Shown in pieces: positions 45,218-54,293 of a stretch of 64,000 bases of DNA. Origin of the DNA: G963667675 sp965249215. Its GTDB lineage: Bacteria > Chloroflexota > Dehalococcoidia > Lucifugimonadales > UBA3495. Each line of letters opens with the position of its first letter. Position 1 is the stretch's first letter. The stretch spans positions 434,001 through 498,000 of the forward strand of contig CBDFLN010000001.1 in NCBI GenBank assembly GCA_965249215.1. The letters run 5' to 3'. A program made the position numbers and the translations under genes. The notes under the pieces are model-generated. The model made no database searches. It saw only the letters and a list, made by a program, of their open reading frames with translations, and had not been told where the DNA came from.

Positions 45218-47485
45218 CTACCGGCCTCCGGACCTGCCGCCACCAAAGAAGCGCCTGTCGCCTCCGCCCGTCCGTGGGCCGCCGGGCCCTCCCGGCCTCG
45301 GCCCCCGGTCTCCCGGGCCGCCGCGCCTGCCGCCCGAATAGCCACCCGAACGTCTACCGTCACGGTCCTGGGAAGGCGGCCTGGAATTCATCCGAGGCGC
45401 CGGTGCGGGCGTCCCGTCTCCTCCGAACAGGGCGCGGCGGGATAGGTTCAACCGGCCCTGGGAGTCGATCTCCTGGATCATCACGGTGATTTCCTGGCCT
45501 ATCTTGACCTCTTCTTCCATGTCGCCCATGTCCCCCGAGCGGACCAGGCCTTCCCGCCCGGCGACCAGCTCGACGAAGGCTCCAAAGCTGGTCAGCCTGG
45601 TCACCTTGCCGGTGAATATGTCGCCTACGACCAGCTCTCGCGTCAGGCTGTCCGCTTTCGACCTGGCCAGTTCCATCATGGCTGCGTCGGTGCCGCCAAT
45701 GGTCACCGAGCCGTCGTCTTGTACGTCCACCGAACAACCGGTCTCTTCGATGATGCCCCGGATAACCCTGCCCCCTGGGCCGATAAGCGCCCCGATCTTG
45801 TCGACAGGAATCTTGAAGCGCAGCATCTTGGGCGCGTAGGGGCTCATTTCGGTGCGCGGTGTGTCCATGCGCTCATTCATCTTTGCCAGGATATGCAGCC
45901 GTCCTTGCCGGGCCTGCTCCAGCGCCTGGCTCAGAATCTCAGGCGTTAGCCCCTTGGTCTTGATGTCCATCTGCAGGGCGTTTACCCCGTTGGCTGTGCC
46001 TGCGACCTTGAAGTCCATGTCGCCCAGAAAGTCCTCAACACCTTGAATGTCGCTGAGGATGGCGTATCGGCCGTCTTGTGCCGTGACCAACCCCATGGCG
46101 ATACCGGCTACGTTTTCCTTCAACGGCACTCCGGCGTCTAACAGCGCCAGGGTCGTGCCGCAAACGCTGCCCATCGACGTGCTTCCGTTGGAACTCAGCA
46201 CCTCCGAGACTACCCGGATGGCATAGGGGAACTCATCTTCCGACGGCAGCGCGGGCAGGATAGCCCGTTCCGCCAAGGCCCCGTGGCCGATTTCACGCCG
46301 GCCGGGAGAGCCCACCCGCCGCGCCTCTCCGGTGGAGAACGAAGGGAAGTTGTAATGGTGCATAAACCGCTTGGTGCCGTAGGGCCCAACAGTATCCAAC
46401 GTCTGCTTCATCGACATCGACCCCAGCGTCACGATGGACAGCACCTGGGTCTGCCCTCTGGTAAACAGGCCGGAACCATGAGTGCGGGGCAGCACCGCAA
46501 CCTCGCAGCTGATGGGGCGTATTTCCTCAAGGGCCCGGCCGTCCGGGCGGACCCCCTGGTCCAGGATCCTCCCCCGGACCGCCTCTTTCAGTACATTCTT
46601 GAACCCGCCGGAGATCTGGGCCGCCGAGTAGCTGTCCGCCAGCCTCTCGGCCACTTCCGACGCGAGTTGGGACTCCCCGGTCTCCCGGGTGACCTTGTCG
46701 GAGTTCTCTTCCAACAGCGCGGTCAGGCGGCCGTTCAATATACCCTTGATTTCGCTGTCCAGCGCCTCGGCATCTCCGTCACCGTCCGGTGCCTCGCCCT
46801 TGGGCTTCCCGGCTTGGCGGACCAATTCCTCGATCAGGGAGATGGTGGTCAGGTTGGCTTCGTGGGCCCGCCTGATGGCCTCCAGGATGACTTCCTCCGA
46901 GACCTCGTCGCTGCCCGCTTCCACCATCATGATGGCCTCGGAATTGCTGGCGACTACCAGGCTCAGTTGACTGGCCTCGCTCTCCTGGTAAGTGGGATTG
47001 ACGATGTATTCGCCGTCCTTATATGAAAGCCGGCAGGCGGCTATGGGGCCGCTGAAGGGGATTTGCGATATCGACAACGCCGCCGATGCCCCCACCATTC
47101 CCAGCACGTCCGGGGGATGTTCCTGGTCCGCCGACAATACGGTTATGGTTATCTGGATGTCGTTGTGGAGACTCTTGGGAAACAGCGGTCGAATTGACCT
47201 GTCGGTCAACCGGGCCGACAGGATAGCTTCTTGTCCGGGGCGGCCCTCCCTGCGGAAGAAACTCCCCGGAATCTTTCCGGCCGAATAAAGGCGCTCTTCG
47301 AAGTCCACCGTCAGGGGCAGAAAGTCTATGTCAGCCGCCCGGGGCTTGTCCGACATTACCGCCGTGGCCAGGAGTATGGTGTCGCCGTATCGGACCGTTA
47401 CTGCGCCGTGGGCTTGTCCGGCCAACTTGCCGGTCTCTAGGGATAGGGTCTCTTTTCCAATGGAACGTTCAACGGTTGTGGGCAT
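45218..47485 (-). CDS. pnp: Polyribonucleotide nucleotidyltransferase (PNPase)
   Basis: 755 aa from the ATG at 47485 (AGGT upstream); the longer frame begins inside the rpsO-pnp hairpin region. Two RNase PH domains (residues about 10-225 and 310-545, with FFRREGRPGQEAILSARLTDRSIRPLFP and FSTGEARRVGSPGRREIGHGALAERAI), then KH (IPVDKIGALIGPGGRVIRGI) and S1 (GDIFTGKVTRLTSFGAFVEL). The C-terminal 65 residues are a Gly/Arg/Pro-rich, disordered tail (RGG-like), which could add RNA binding. Degrades RNA 3' to 5'. Operon with rpsO, the classical order. Confidence 0.96.
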   Translation of the reverse strand: MPTTVERSIGKETLSLETGKLAGQAHGAVTVRYGDTILLATAVMSDKPRAADIDFLPLTVDFEERLYSAGKIPGSFFRREGRPGQEAILSARLTDRSIRPLFPKSLHNDIQITITVLSADQEHPPDVLGMVGASAALSISQIPFSGPIAACRLSYKDGEYIVNPTYQESEASQLSLVVASNSEAIMMVEAGSDEVSEEVILEAIRRAHEANLTTISLIEELVRQAGKPKGEAPDGDGDAEALDSEIKGILNGRLTALLEENSDKVTRETGESQLASEVAERLADSYSAAQISGGFKNVLKEAVRGRILDQGVRPDGRALEEIRPISCEVAVLPRTHGSGLFTRGQTQVLSIVTLGSMSMKQTLDTVGPYGTKRFMHHYNFPSFSTGEARRVGSPGRREIGHGALAERAILPALPSEDEFPYAIRVVSEVLSSNGSTSMGSVCGTTLALLDAGVPLKENVAGIAMGLVTAQDGRYAILSDIQGVEDFLGDMDFKVAGTANGVNALQMDIKTKGLTPEILSQALEQARQGRLHILAKMNERMDTPRTEMSPYAPKMLRFKIPVDKIGALIGPGGRVIRGIIEETGCSVDVQDDGSVTIGGTDAAMMELARSKADSLTRELVVGDIFTGKVTRLTSFGAFVELVAGREGLVRSGDMGDMEEEVKIGQEITVMIQEIDSQGRLNLSRRALFGGDGTPAPAPRMNSRPPSQDRDGRRSGGYSGGRRGGPGDRGPRPGGPGGPRTGGGDRRFFGGGRSGGR

Positions 47486-47543
47486 AGTAATACCTATGGT
47501 GCCTCTCGTATAAATTAGAATCTGGATAGGGGCTAGACGTGAA

Positions 47544-47568
47544 AACAACACCCTGGGAGGGTGTTGTT
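47544..47568 (-). terminator. rpsO-pnp intergenic hairpin
   Basis: An 11-bp stem AACAACACCCT/AGGGTGTTGTT with a 3-base loop, followed on the minus strand by TTTTC. It sits 14 bases after rpsO. Partial terminator or RNase III-type processing site is the likely role, as in the enteric rpsO-pnp operon (known there; inferred here). Confidence 0.7.
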
Positions 47569-47581
47569 ACTGGGGGCAGCG

Positions 47582-47848
47582 CTATCGGCGCAGTCCTAAG
47601 CGGGAGATCAATGTCTGATAACGGCCTACGTCCTCGTTGGTGAGGTACTTGAGGAGCCTCCGCCGCCTCGACACCATGTTGACCAAGCCGCGACGGGAGT
47701 GTACGTCTTTCTTGTGCTCCCGAAGGTGTTGGGTTAACTGCCGGATCTTCTCGGTGAGAATCGCTATCTGCAGTTCTGTGGAGCCGGTGTCCTTGGAGTG
47801 GAGGCGGAATTCCTTGGTAATACTCGCGCGAGCTTCGCCGTCTAGCAT
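47582..47848 (-). CDS. rpsO: 30S ribosomal protein S15
   Basis: 88 aa, exact family length. DTGSTELQIAILTEKIRQLTQHLREHKKDVHSRRGL and VSRRRRLLKYL are invariant S15 segments contacting 16S rRNA at the central-domain junction. First gene of rpsO-pnp, with a good promoter 43-72 bases upstream. Confidence 0.97.
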   Translation of the reverse strand: MLDGEARASITKEFRLHSKDTGSTELQIAILTEKIRQLTQHLREHKKDVHSRRGLVNMVSRRRRLLKYLTNEDVGRYQTLISRLGLRR

Positions 47849-48253
47849 GTGTTGTATTAGATTTTCTATCCTCTTCTTATCGTCCGCACGATTATATCAC
47901 AACGGCGCCTTCCACCACAACGAGGCCTATCTTCCCGGCATCTCCGCCGCCGGCCTGATGCCTGTGGCCCAAGCCCCGAACTTGCGGCTGTCCCGGTGCG
48001 ACCGTATCCGGCATGTGTGAAGATAAGCCGAGCACGCCAAATAACCTGGCGCTCAACAGGAACTTTTAGCGTCAGCATTACGTCAAACTCAGCAAGCGAT
48101 TTGTTCAATATGATGGAGGAATGCCAACTTACATGCAAGAATTCAGTCGTGAGTTGGCAAGTCGGGCGAACAACCACATCTGCGCCCCATCCCACTACGA
48201 TATCCCTTCCACGATGGGCAACTACCAGTCGCGGTAGAGGAGGAGAGAAGCAA
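47849..48253. other. Intergenic region between rpsO and the LRR lipoprotein gene
   Basis: Holds the rpsO promoter (47891-47920). The open frame on the plus strand (from 47996) that leads into the lipoprotein gene shows no protein-like features before the ATG at 48254. Confidence 0.6.
47891..47920 (-). promoter_or_regulatory. rpsO-pnp promoter
   Basis: Minus strand TTGTGG (47915-47920), 18-base spacer, TATAAT (47891-47896) preceded by TGA, i.e. an extended -10. Confidence 0.6.
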
Positions 48254-50041
48254 ATGTTAGGACGCGTCCTCCTGGCCCGATTCGCACTGCTGGCCCTGAT
48301 CAGTTTTATGGCCATCGCCTGCGCGGGGGGAGAGTCACCACCGGATGGTTCCTTCGGTCCGACGCCCGACGAAAGCTTCTCGGGTCCCACGGCAGCCCCC
48401 GCCGCCGACGTTTATCTGGGCCCCCCACCGGCTCAGACCCCGATACCAATCCGGGAGCCGTCCTATTTGACCGAGGTGATACCGCCGTGCACACCCGTCG
48501 CGGGGGTCCCTAGTAACCCCTGCGGGCAGTCTCCACCGATCCACTCGCAAGGCGGAGGAGTGGGGCTGACGATAGACCTGGGCGAAGAACCACGTGACTA
48601 CGGGTATTTCGTAGGTGAGGGGGAAACGCTCGCGGATTGGGTTCCCCACCTGGTGGTGAGGGCAACGACCATACCGAGCACCTTCCGTTGCGACCTTGGC
48701 CAGTCTCTCAGGTCCCATTCCTACCTGAATGACGACTACCTCGATAGCATCATCGGCTATGACTATATAGTTTGCTATATCGACGCGCGGGCCAACGAAT
48801 ACATCATCGGGTCCGGGCCGCCGACCCTGACCTTCATAGTGGACTATGAGAATTACTTCACCTATCGTCAGTCAGAAGATGATATTGAGCAAGTCAGAAG
48901 CAACATGGAGCGGATGTACATCGAGGGCGGCGAGCTTGCCCGGAGAGGCGGCTTCATAAGTCTCTTTCCGCTGGCTCCAGCGGAAGCTGTCTTCTTCATC
49001 GCGCCGGGCCTCAACGCCGCCGTGGAAGTGTGGGAAGTCGTTTATCAGTGGCCCGTCGACAAACCCCACAATGGCAACGTGCGCATCTTCCATCCCGACG
49101 CGGGCAACTGGTACAGCGCCGACCGAGCCCTGTACGACCAGTACCTAGACACACGGATTTCCCCCACGCTGGATACCTTCCGAACGAACCTGCAGGCCGC
49201 ATACCAGACCCGGATGGCGGAAACGGGTGGCCGCATCCTTCCGGCGACCGCAACGAAGTACCTCGGCATGGCCCAGTGGCCGATGCTCATCACGGACGCC
49301 AATCAGCTTCAACAGTTCAGCATCGACGTGGGCAACTATGACAACCCCGCTGGCCCGCCGGTCCGCCCATCCGCTCCCTGCGGCGTGGGAGCCGTGGACG
49401 ACCAGGTCGACAACTACGGCCTGATGCAGGACTGCTCGACGCTCCTGGCCCTGAAGGACGGGATCCGCGGCACGGCGTCGCTGAACTGGGCTGTGGACCA
49501 AGCCATAGCCGATTGGGACGGCGTCACGCTGTCATCGGGCGACGACGATAAGCGCGTCGTCACCCTCGATCTCGAAAACGAGTCCCTCACGGGGACGCTG
49601 AGCAATCGCCTCGGGGACTTATCCGGCCTGACAACGTTGAAGCTGGCCGACAACAGCCTCACCGGGCATATCCCGGCTTCTCTGGCCGACCTGGACTTGG
49701 ATGAGCTTAAACTGTCGGGGAACAGCTTCGTCGGTTGCATCCCAGCGGGCCTGCGGGACGTGGGCGACCACGACCTGGGGTCCCTGGGCCTGGTGGACTG
49801 CCAGACGCCGCCGCCGGACGCCGACAGTAGCCTGGAGTTCACGTCAACCGCCTACCAGTTCTCGGTCGCCGAGGACGCCGCCCTGGGCACGGCCGTTGGA
49901 GCGTTGCAGGCCAGGGACACCAACCCGACCCGGACCCTGACGTACACCATCATCATGGGCAACGCCGCGGGCAAGTTCGCCGTAGGCGGAGCCAGCGGAG
50001 CCATCACGGTGGCGGCTGAACTGGACTACGAGACCAGGTAG
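48254..50041 (+). CDS. Secreted LRR/cadherin-like lipoprotein with in-frame stop
   Basis: 595 aa as read from the ATG at 48254, which has AGGAGAGAAG upstream. Signal peptide with lipobox (MAIACAGG), Pro/Ser linker, a region of about 300 aa without recognised domain, then plant-type leucine-rich repeats (LDLENESLTGTLSNRLGDLSGLTTLKLADNSLTG) and a cadherin-like domain (FSVAEDAALGTAVGALQARDTN...AGKFAVGGASGAITVAAELDYETR). A TAG at 50039 cuts the cadherin domain before its last strands; the same frame continues for 39 codons (QYTLTINANSGAGG..., to 50158). The original gene thus probably ended at 50158. Surface adhesion role inferred. Confidence 0.8.
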   Translation: MLGRVLLARFALLALISFMAIACAGGESPPDGSFGPTPDESFSGPTAAPAADVYLGPPPAQTPIPIREPSYLTEVIPPCTPVAGVPSNPCGQSPPIHSQGGGVGLTIDLGEEPRDYGYFVGEGETLADWVPHLVVRATTIPSTFRCDLGQSLRSHSYLNDDYLDSIIGYDYIVCYIDARANEYIIGSGPPTLTFIVDYENYFTYRQSEDDIEQVRSNMERMYIEGGELARRGGFISLFPLAPAEAVFFIAPGLNAAVEVWEVVYQWPVDKPHNGNVRIFHPDAGNWYSADRALYDQYLDTRISPTLDTFRTNLQAAYQTRMAETGGRILPATATKYLGMAQWPMLITDANQLQQFSIDVGNYDNPAGPPVRPSAPCGVGAVDDQVDNYGLMQDCSTLLALKDGIRGTASLNWAVDQAIADWDGVTLSSGDDDKRVVTLDLENESLTGTLSNRLGDLSGLTTLKLADNSLTGHIPASLADLDLDELKLSGNSFVGCIPAGLRDVGDHDLGSLGLVDCQTPPPDADSSLEFTSTAYQFSVAEDAALGTAVGALQARDTNPTRTLTYTIIMGNAAGKFAVGGASGAITVAAELDYETR

Positions 50042-50187
50042 CAGTACACCCTGACGATCAACGCCAACAGCGGCGCCGGCGGGAACAAGACAACCGCTGT
50101 GACGGTCTCGGTGACAGATGTGGTCGAGGACCCTCCAACACCCCAGAGTCCAACGTAGGCCCTCTCTCCCCCAGCTACTCCCAGGGC

Positions 50188-51129
50188 CTACCTGAGCAGG
50201 CTCTCAAAATACCCATCCACCCGCTCGGCATATTCATCCGGATAGGTCTTGAATGACTCGATGTGCCCTGTGGCGTCCGTTTTCCAAAGCTCTGTATCGC
50301 TGTGACCACTGGCCTCGGCCACCCTCTCGCCGTGGTCAACCGTCACCCGGTCGTCATGTACGCCGTGAATAACCAAGACCGGGTAGTCCAATCGGGTCAC
50401 TGCCTTTACGGGGGTTAACGCGCCAATGTCGATGCCGTAGATTGCCTTGGCCATGAACTTCGCCGTGGGCAGGAAGGCCGGCGTCGCCCATCCGGGAAAG
50501 ATGGTCCGGCGCGCCGTCTCCTGCGCAATCAGCTCCGAGGCCGCCGCGTATGGGCTGTCCGCAGCCACTGCCTTGATACCCGGCTCTTCTACCGCGGCTA
50601 GGATCGACGTTGACCCGCCCATTGAAAATCCCATTAGTCCCACCTTCCCTGGCGCTGCCCCACGTTGGTTCACAAGATAATCGTAGGCTCCCAGCACATC
50701 CTGCTGCTCGAAATATCCGCCTGAAACTCGGCTGCCTTCCGACGAGCCGTGTCCCCGCAGGTCGAACATCAATATGCTATATCCCCGGTCTGCCAGGCGG
50801 TCGGCCAGCGCCACTGCTTCATTCCCGGAACGCACGTTGCCCAGGCCGTGGACGAATATCAAGTGCGGCGCATCACTGCCATTGTACCGGTCCCCTTGGA
50901 TATACCACCCACTCAACCGCAAGTCTCCGTCCCGAGGAGAAAACTCCACGTCCTCAACCGGCAGCCCGTAGTTGCGTGGATGGTCCTCTTGAGGGTTCCG
51001 TTCCGAAGTGGTGACGCCGCGGGCCATGTAAAACGAGATGAGGCCGTACAGGACTACCAGCACCGTCAAAATCAGGACGAGCCCAATCCTCAGCCGGGGC
51101 CGCGCCCATAGCGAGCGTAGCACCGTCAT
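50188..51129 (-). CDS. Membrane-anchored alpha/beta hydrolase
   Basis: 313 aa. One N-terminal membrane helix (residues 14-34) followed by an alpha/beta hydrolase domain: oxyanion region FVHGLGNVRSGN, DLRGHGSSEG, nucleophile Ser in GLMGFSMGGS, Asp in VIHGVHDDRV and His in TDATGHIES. The triad is complete. Resembles BAAT/dienelactone-like and YfhR-type hydrolases. Faces the periplasm or outside. Substrate unknown. Confidence 0.86.
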   Translation of the reverse strand: MTVLRSLWARPRLRIGLVLILTVLVVLYGLISFYMARGVTTSERNPQEDHPRNYGLPVEDVEFSPRDGDLRLSGWYIQGDRYNGSDAPHLIFVHGLGNVRSGNEAVALADRLADRGYSILMFDLRGHGSSEGSRVSGGYFEQQDVLGAYDYLVNQRGAAPGKVGLMGFSMGGSTSILAAVEEPGIKAVAADSPYAAASELIAQETARRTIFPGWATPAFLPTAKFMAKAIYGIDIGALTPVKAVTRLDYPVLVIHGVHDDRVTVDHGERVAEASGHSDTELWKTDATGHIESFKTYPDEYAERVDGYFESLLR

Positions 51130-51303
51130 AGTGGCCCTACGTTGGGCGGCAGCGGTCGCATGAAACGGAAAGTCCTCGAGGTTGTAGTTTCATAGACTAG
51201 TCCAGCGTGGGCTTCCACCCCCCCAAGACCTATGCGCTTTGCCATCGGCAGTCATTGTGTCAGAGTACGGCGGTTCAGGCTCTGTCACTAGCAGAACACC
51301 AAA

Positions 51304-51870
51304 ATGCCCAGCCAACTTGAACAGCCCAGCGTTACCGGCCAAGTTCTGCTCGAAGCCCAATTCGACGTAAACATCATACCCTACGGCAGATGGTGGGTGG
51401 CGTTGCTCCTGTCCATCACAGTGGCCGGGATTCCCCTTATCCCCTTTTGGTGGATATTCAGCTATTGGTACGGACCGGAGTATTACCGGCGGGCTTCGGT
51501 CAGGCTCACCACCCACGCCCTGGAAATCAGGAAGGGCGTATTTGCCCGCTCCGAGGCCACCATTCCGCTGAACCGGATTGCCGACCTGCGCCTGCACGAC
51601 GGGCCGTTGATGCGCCACTACGGGCTGCGCGGGTTGAAGGTGGAGACCGCGGGGCAGTCCAGCGGGCCTGGCGCCAGCAAGAGTGACCTCTTGGGCCTGG
51701 TTGACGCTGTCCAGTTCCGTGATGCGGTGCTCCGCCAAAGACAGAAGCTGATTGATTCCGGTGCTGCGGGAACGGATTCCTCCGCCACTGGGAGCGTCGC
51801 CGGCCTCCTGACCGCAATCCGCGATATCCTGGCGCGTATGGAAACCGGGAAGCCCGTCCCGACTGGCTGA
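51304..51870 (+). CDS. bPH2/YdbS-type membrane PH-domain protein
   Basis: 188 aa. Two hydrophobic segments (WWVALLLSITVAGIPLIPFWWIF, about residues 29-52) precede a bacterial PH domain (YYRRASVRLTTHALEIRKGVFARSEATIPLNRIADLRLHDGPLMRHYGLRGLKVETAG), the pattern of DUF304/YdbS proteins. The C-terminal 40 residues are variable. Function unknown; family proteins are found in stress and export contexts. Confidence 0.82.
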   Translation: MPSQLEQPSVTGQVLLEAQFDVNIIPYGRWWVALLLSITVAGIPLIPFWWIFSYWYGPEYYRRASVRLTTHALEIRKGVFARSEATIPLNRIADLRLHDGPLMRHYGLRGLKVETAGQSSGPGASKSDLLGLVDAVQFRDAVLRQRQKLIDSGAAGTDSSATGSVAGLLTAIRDILARMETGKPVPTG

Positions 51871-52127
51871 CCTGCTTCCCTCTCACCACGCTGGTTGCAC
51901 CAGGTGCCTTTGAGCGCAGCCGCGGCGGCATAAACGCCGTAGTAGTAGCCGGGTAGCCCACCCGGTGCTGCTTGTACCCGCTGGCCCCGCCCTCGGCATA
52001 GTCAGCGACGTTTGGTTTGCAACCAATCGGTGCCTTTCAAGGCGTGTTGACGTAGATATCCAGGTGGTAGGATAGAACGAGACCGGTGAGGGGTTGGTTG
52101 GCGGCGGCATAGAAATCGTGTGTCGTT

Positions 52128-52742
52128 GTGGCGAACAAGACAGGATCCCCGAGCAGGATGCGACAGCGGAACAGTATCAAATTTATCCGTCGGCTCATTT
52201 TCCTCGCAGTTTACATACATCGCCACTACGCTCCCAAAGTTCAGCTTTTGGACCCCCAGTTCCGCCGTTCCCGCAAGAATTACCTGATCCAGGTCGCCCT
52301 GGCTACCGCCGCCCTGTTTCCCATCCTCCTGCTGGTGGACTCCCTCTCCGATGCAGCCCTCGCCGTCGGCCTGGGTTCCAGCGCCATCATCATATTCCTG
52401 AGCCCTTCCTACCGCTCTGCGTCGCCCCGGGCTTTGGTCGGCGGCCATTTGGGGGGAGTGCTGATCGGCTTGGCATGCTCGCTGCTGCTGTTTTCAACTC
52501 CCTTGGGGGACTCTCTCACCGACTCTACTTTCCTGCGCGCCGCTATCCTGGCCACTGCCCTGGGACTCCTCATGTTGGTCATGTCCACCACCGACACCGA
52601 ACACCCGCCGGCCGCCGGCACGGTCCTTGGAATCGCCATCAAGCCTTGGGAACCCGTCACCCTATCCATCATCATTGGTGCTGTCCTGCTGCTGGCCTGC
52701 ATCAAGTTCCTGCTGCACCGGTACTTGCACGACCTCATCTAG
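52128..52742 (+). CDS. HPP-family integral membrane protein
   Basis: 204 aa, about four or five transmembrane helices. The family tripeptide is present in TDTEHPPAAGTVLGIA, preceded by FLSPSYRSASPRALVGGHLGGVLIG. Some HPP proteins transport nitrite; others have unknown roles. Start is a GTG at 52128 without a clear ribosome site; ATG at 52158 is an alternative. Confidence 0.82.
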   Translation: MANKTGSPSRMRQRNSIKFIRRLIFLAVYIHRHYAPKVQLLDPQFRRSRKNYLIQVALATAALFPILLLVDSLSDAALAVGLGSSAIIIFLSPSYRSASPRALVGGHLGGVLIGLACSLLLFSTPLGDSLTDSTFLRAAILATALGLLMLVMSTTDTEHPPAAGTVLGIAIKPWEPVTLSIIIGAVLLLACIKFLLHRYLHDLI

Positions 52743-52797
52743 CGCCCGGCTCCCCTTCCGCTAGCCCAGACTTCCTTCCGCTAGCCCAGACTTCCTT

Positions 52798-52934
52798 CCG
52801 TTCGTGGTGAGGCTCTCGAACCATTTGAACGGACTGGCGGGGGCAGGTGGAACGTCCGCTCGTGGTGAGGCTCTCGAACCATTCGAACGGCTGGGCGGGG
52901 GCGGGTGGAACGTCCGTTCATGGTGAGGCTCTCT
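52798..52934. repeat. 58-bp tandem array of REP-like hairpins
   Basis: Units start at 52798, 52856 and 52914 (third partial, about 20 bases). Each contains CCGTTCGTGGTGAGGCTCTCGAACCATTTGAACGG-like palindromic sequence followed by a G-rich spacer. Related to the TTCGTCCTGAG hairpin family but with GGTGAGG at the loop. Confidence 0.8.
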
Positions 52935-53013
52935 CCGCACAACTATTGACTCTTGCGGCCCCATCGGGTCTCAAACGACCTGGTTTCGTAGTTGTATTGG
53001 CGACAACCAAGCC

Positions 53014-53042
53014 TTGACCGTTCCCCCGAACTCCCGTACAAT
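53014..53042 (+). promoter_or_regulatory. Integrase promoter
   Basis: TTGACC (53014-53019), exactly 17-base spacer, TACAAT (53037-53042). Best sigma70-like promoter in the window apart from that of trp. Confidence 0.7.
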
Positions 53043-53051
53043 ACCACTACA

Positions 53052-53070
53052 TCCCACACGCTGTGTGGGA
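53052..53070. promoter_or_regulatory. Palindromic operator candidate before integrase
   Basis: TCCCACAC-GCT-GTGTGGGA, two 8-base arms with a 3-base spacer, starting 10 bases after the -10 box, so it covers the transcription start region. Position suits a repressor or the AlpA-like protein encoded downstream. Confidence 0.55.
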
Positions 53071-53093
53071 ATATATATGGGAATAGAGGAACC

Positions 53094-54293
53094 ATGGGCA
53101 AGCTTAACGCACTTTCCGCAAAGACCCTCAGCAAACCCGGCAGGCACCGCGCCGGCGACGGACTCTACCTCAACGTATCCCCTTCGGGGAGCAAATCGTG
53201 GGTCCAAAGAATTGTAATCCACGGACGGCGCCGTGACATAGGGCTGGGGTCGTATCCCGCCGTCACCCTCGCCGATGTCCGGGAAATCGTCCACGACAAT
53301 CGCACGGCTATTTCCCAGGGCCGGGACCCGGTGGCTGAGAAACGGGAGGCGCGCCAGGCCGGCCTAAAGAGTGCCCCGTCCATCCCCACCTTCTCTGAAG
53401 CCGCTGCCCGGGTGATCGAGCTGCGCCGCCCCACCTGGAGCAACGCCCGGCACGCCGCCCAGTGGGAGAACACCCTGGCCACCTACGCCAATCCGGTGAT
53501 CGGGAACAAGACGGTCGACTCCATCACCCCTGCCGACGCCATGGCGGTGCTGACTCCAATCTGGACCGCCAAGCCGGAGACCGCCAGCCGGGTCAGACAG
53601 AGAATGGAGACCGTCATGGACTGGGCGATTACCCAAGGTTACAGGCTGGACAACCCGGCGGGCCGGTCTCTACTCAGGGTATTGCCTCCGGTCAAACGCC
53701 TGAAGGAACACCGCCAAGCCCTGCCCTATGCGCAGGTGCCGGACGCGGTGGCGCTGATCAGAGAGTCCACCGCCGACATTTCCACAAGGCTGGCCTTCGA
53801 GTTTCTGGTCCTGACCGCTAGTCGCTCCGTTGAGGTGCGGGCGGCGGAGTGGAGCGAGATTGATTGGGAGGCGGCCACCTTGGAGGTCCCCGCCGCCCGG
53901 ATGAAGGCAAGGCGTTCCCATCGGGTTCCGCTGGCCGGCAGGGCTCTGGAGATACTGAAGGAGGCGTCACGCTTCGGCGACGGGCATGGCCTGGTGTTCC
54001 CATCCGCCCGCAGCGGCAAGGCGGCGTCCCCCACGACGTTTATCGCGCTGATTCGGCGGCTGGGCATTCTCGCCGTACCCCACGGATTCAGGTCCAGCTT
54101 TCGTGACTGGGTGATCGAGCAGACGGCTACGCCGTGGGCGGTGGCCGAGGCCGCCCTGGCCCACAACGTGGGCAATTCCACGGAGGCGGCCTACATGCGT
54201 AGCGACCTATTCGACCAGCGCCGGGCGCTGATGGACCGGTGGGCGGCATACGTTACCGGGCGGAACCAGCACAAGGAGGAGAACAATGGCTGA
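53094..54293 (+). CDS. Tyrosine-type integrase (DUF4102/P4-like)
   Basis: 399 aa from the ATG at 53094 with AGAGGA upstream. N-terminal arm-binding domain (LSKPGRHRAGDGLYLNVSPSGSKSWVQR, SYPAVTLADVREI), central SAM-like core-binding domain (residues about 95-190) and catalytic domain with Arg in LTASRSVEVRAAEW, Lys-equivalent in the ARRSHRVPL strand, HGFRSSFRDWV (HxxR) and the Tyr in STEAAYMRSDLFDQRR. Site-specific recombinase for integration of a genomic island or phage. Overlaps the next gene by 8 bases. Confidence 0.94.
   Translation: MGKLNALSAKTLSKPGRHRAGDGLYLNVSPSGSKSWVQRIVIHGRRRDIGLGSYPAVTLADVREIVHDNRTAISQGRDPVAEKREARQAGLKSAPSIPTFSEAAARVIELRRPTWSNARHAAQWENTLATYANPVIGNKTVDSITPADAMAVLTPIWTAKPETASRVRQRMETVMDWAITQGYRLDNPAGRSLLRVLPPVKRLKEHRQALPYAQVPDAVALIRESTADISTRLAFEFLVLTASRSVEVRAAEWSEIDWEAATLEVPAARMKARRSHRVPLAGRALEILKEASRFGDGHGLVFPSARSGKAASPTTFIALIRRLGILAVPHGFRSSFRDWVIEQTATPWAVAEAALAHNVGNSTEAAYMRSDLFDQRRALMDRWAAYVTGRNQHKEENNG

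Larger units (their letters stand above)
52743..53093. other. Intergenic region: repeats and integrase promoter
   Basis: Contains a 20-bp unit repeated twice (CTTCCTTCCGCTAGCCCAGA region, about 52755-52797), the 58-bp array (52798-52934), then the integrase promoter and palindrome. No tRNA gene is recognisable as an integration site. Confidence 0.6.

Noticed and set aside
52930..53093. tRNA gene as integration site for the integrase
   Set aside because: No acceptor/T-arm pattern such as GGTTCGAATCC was found; the sequence holds only a promoter and a palindrome.
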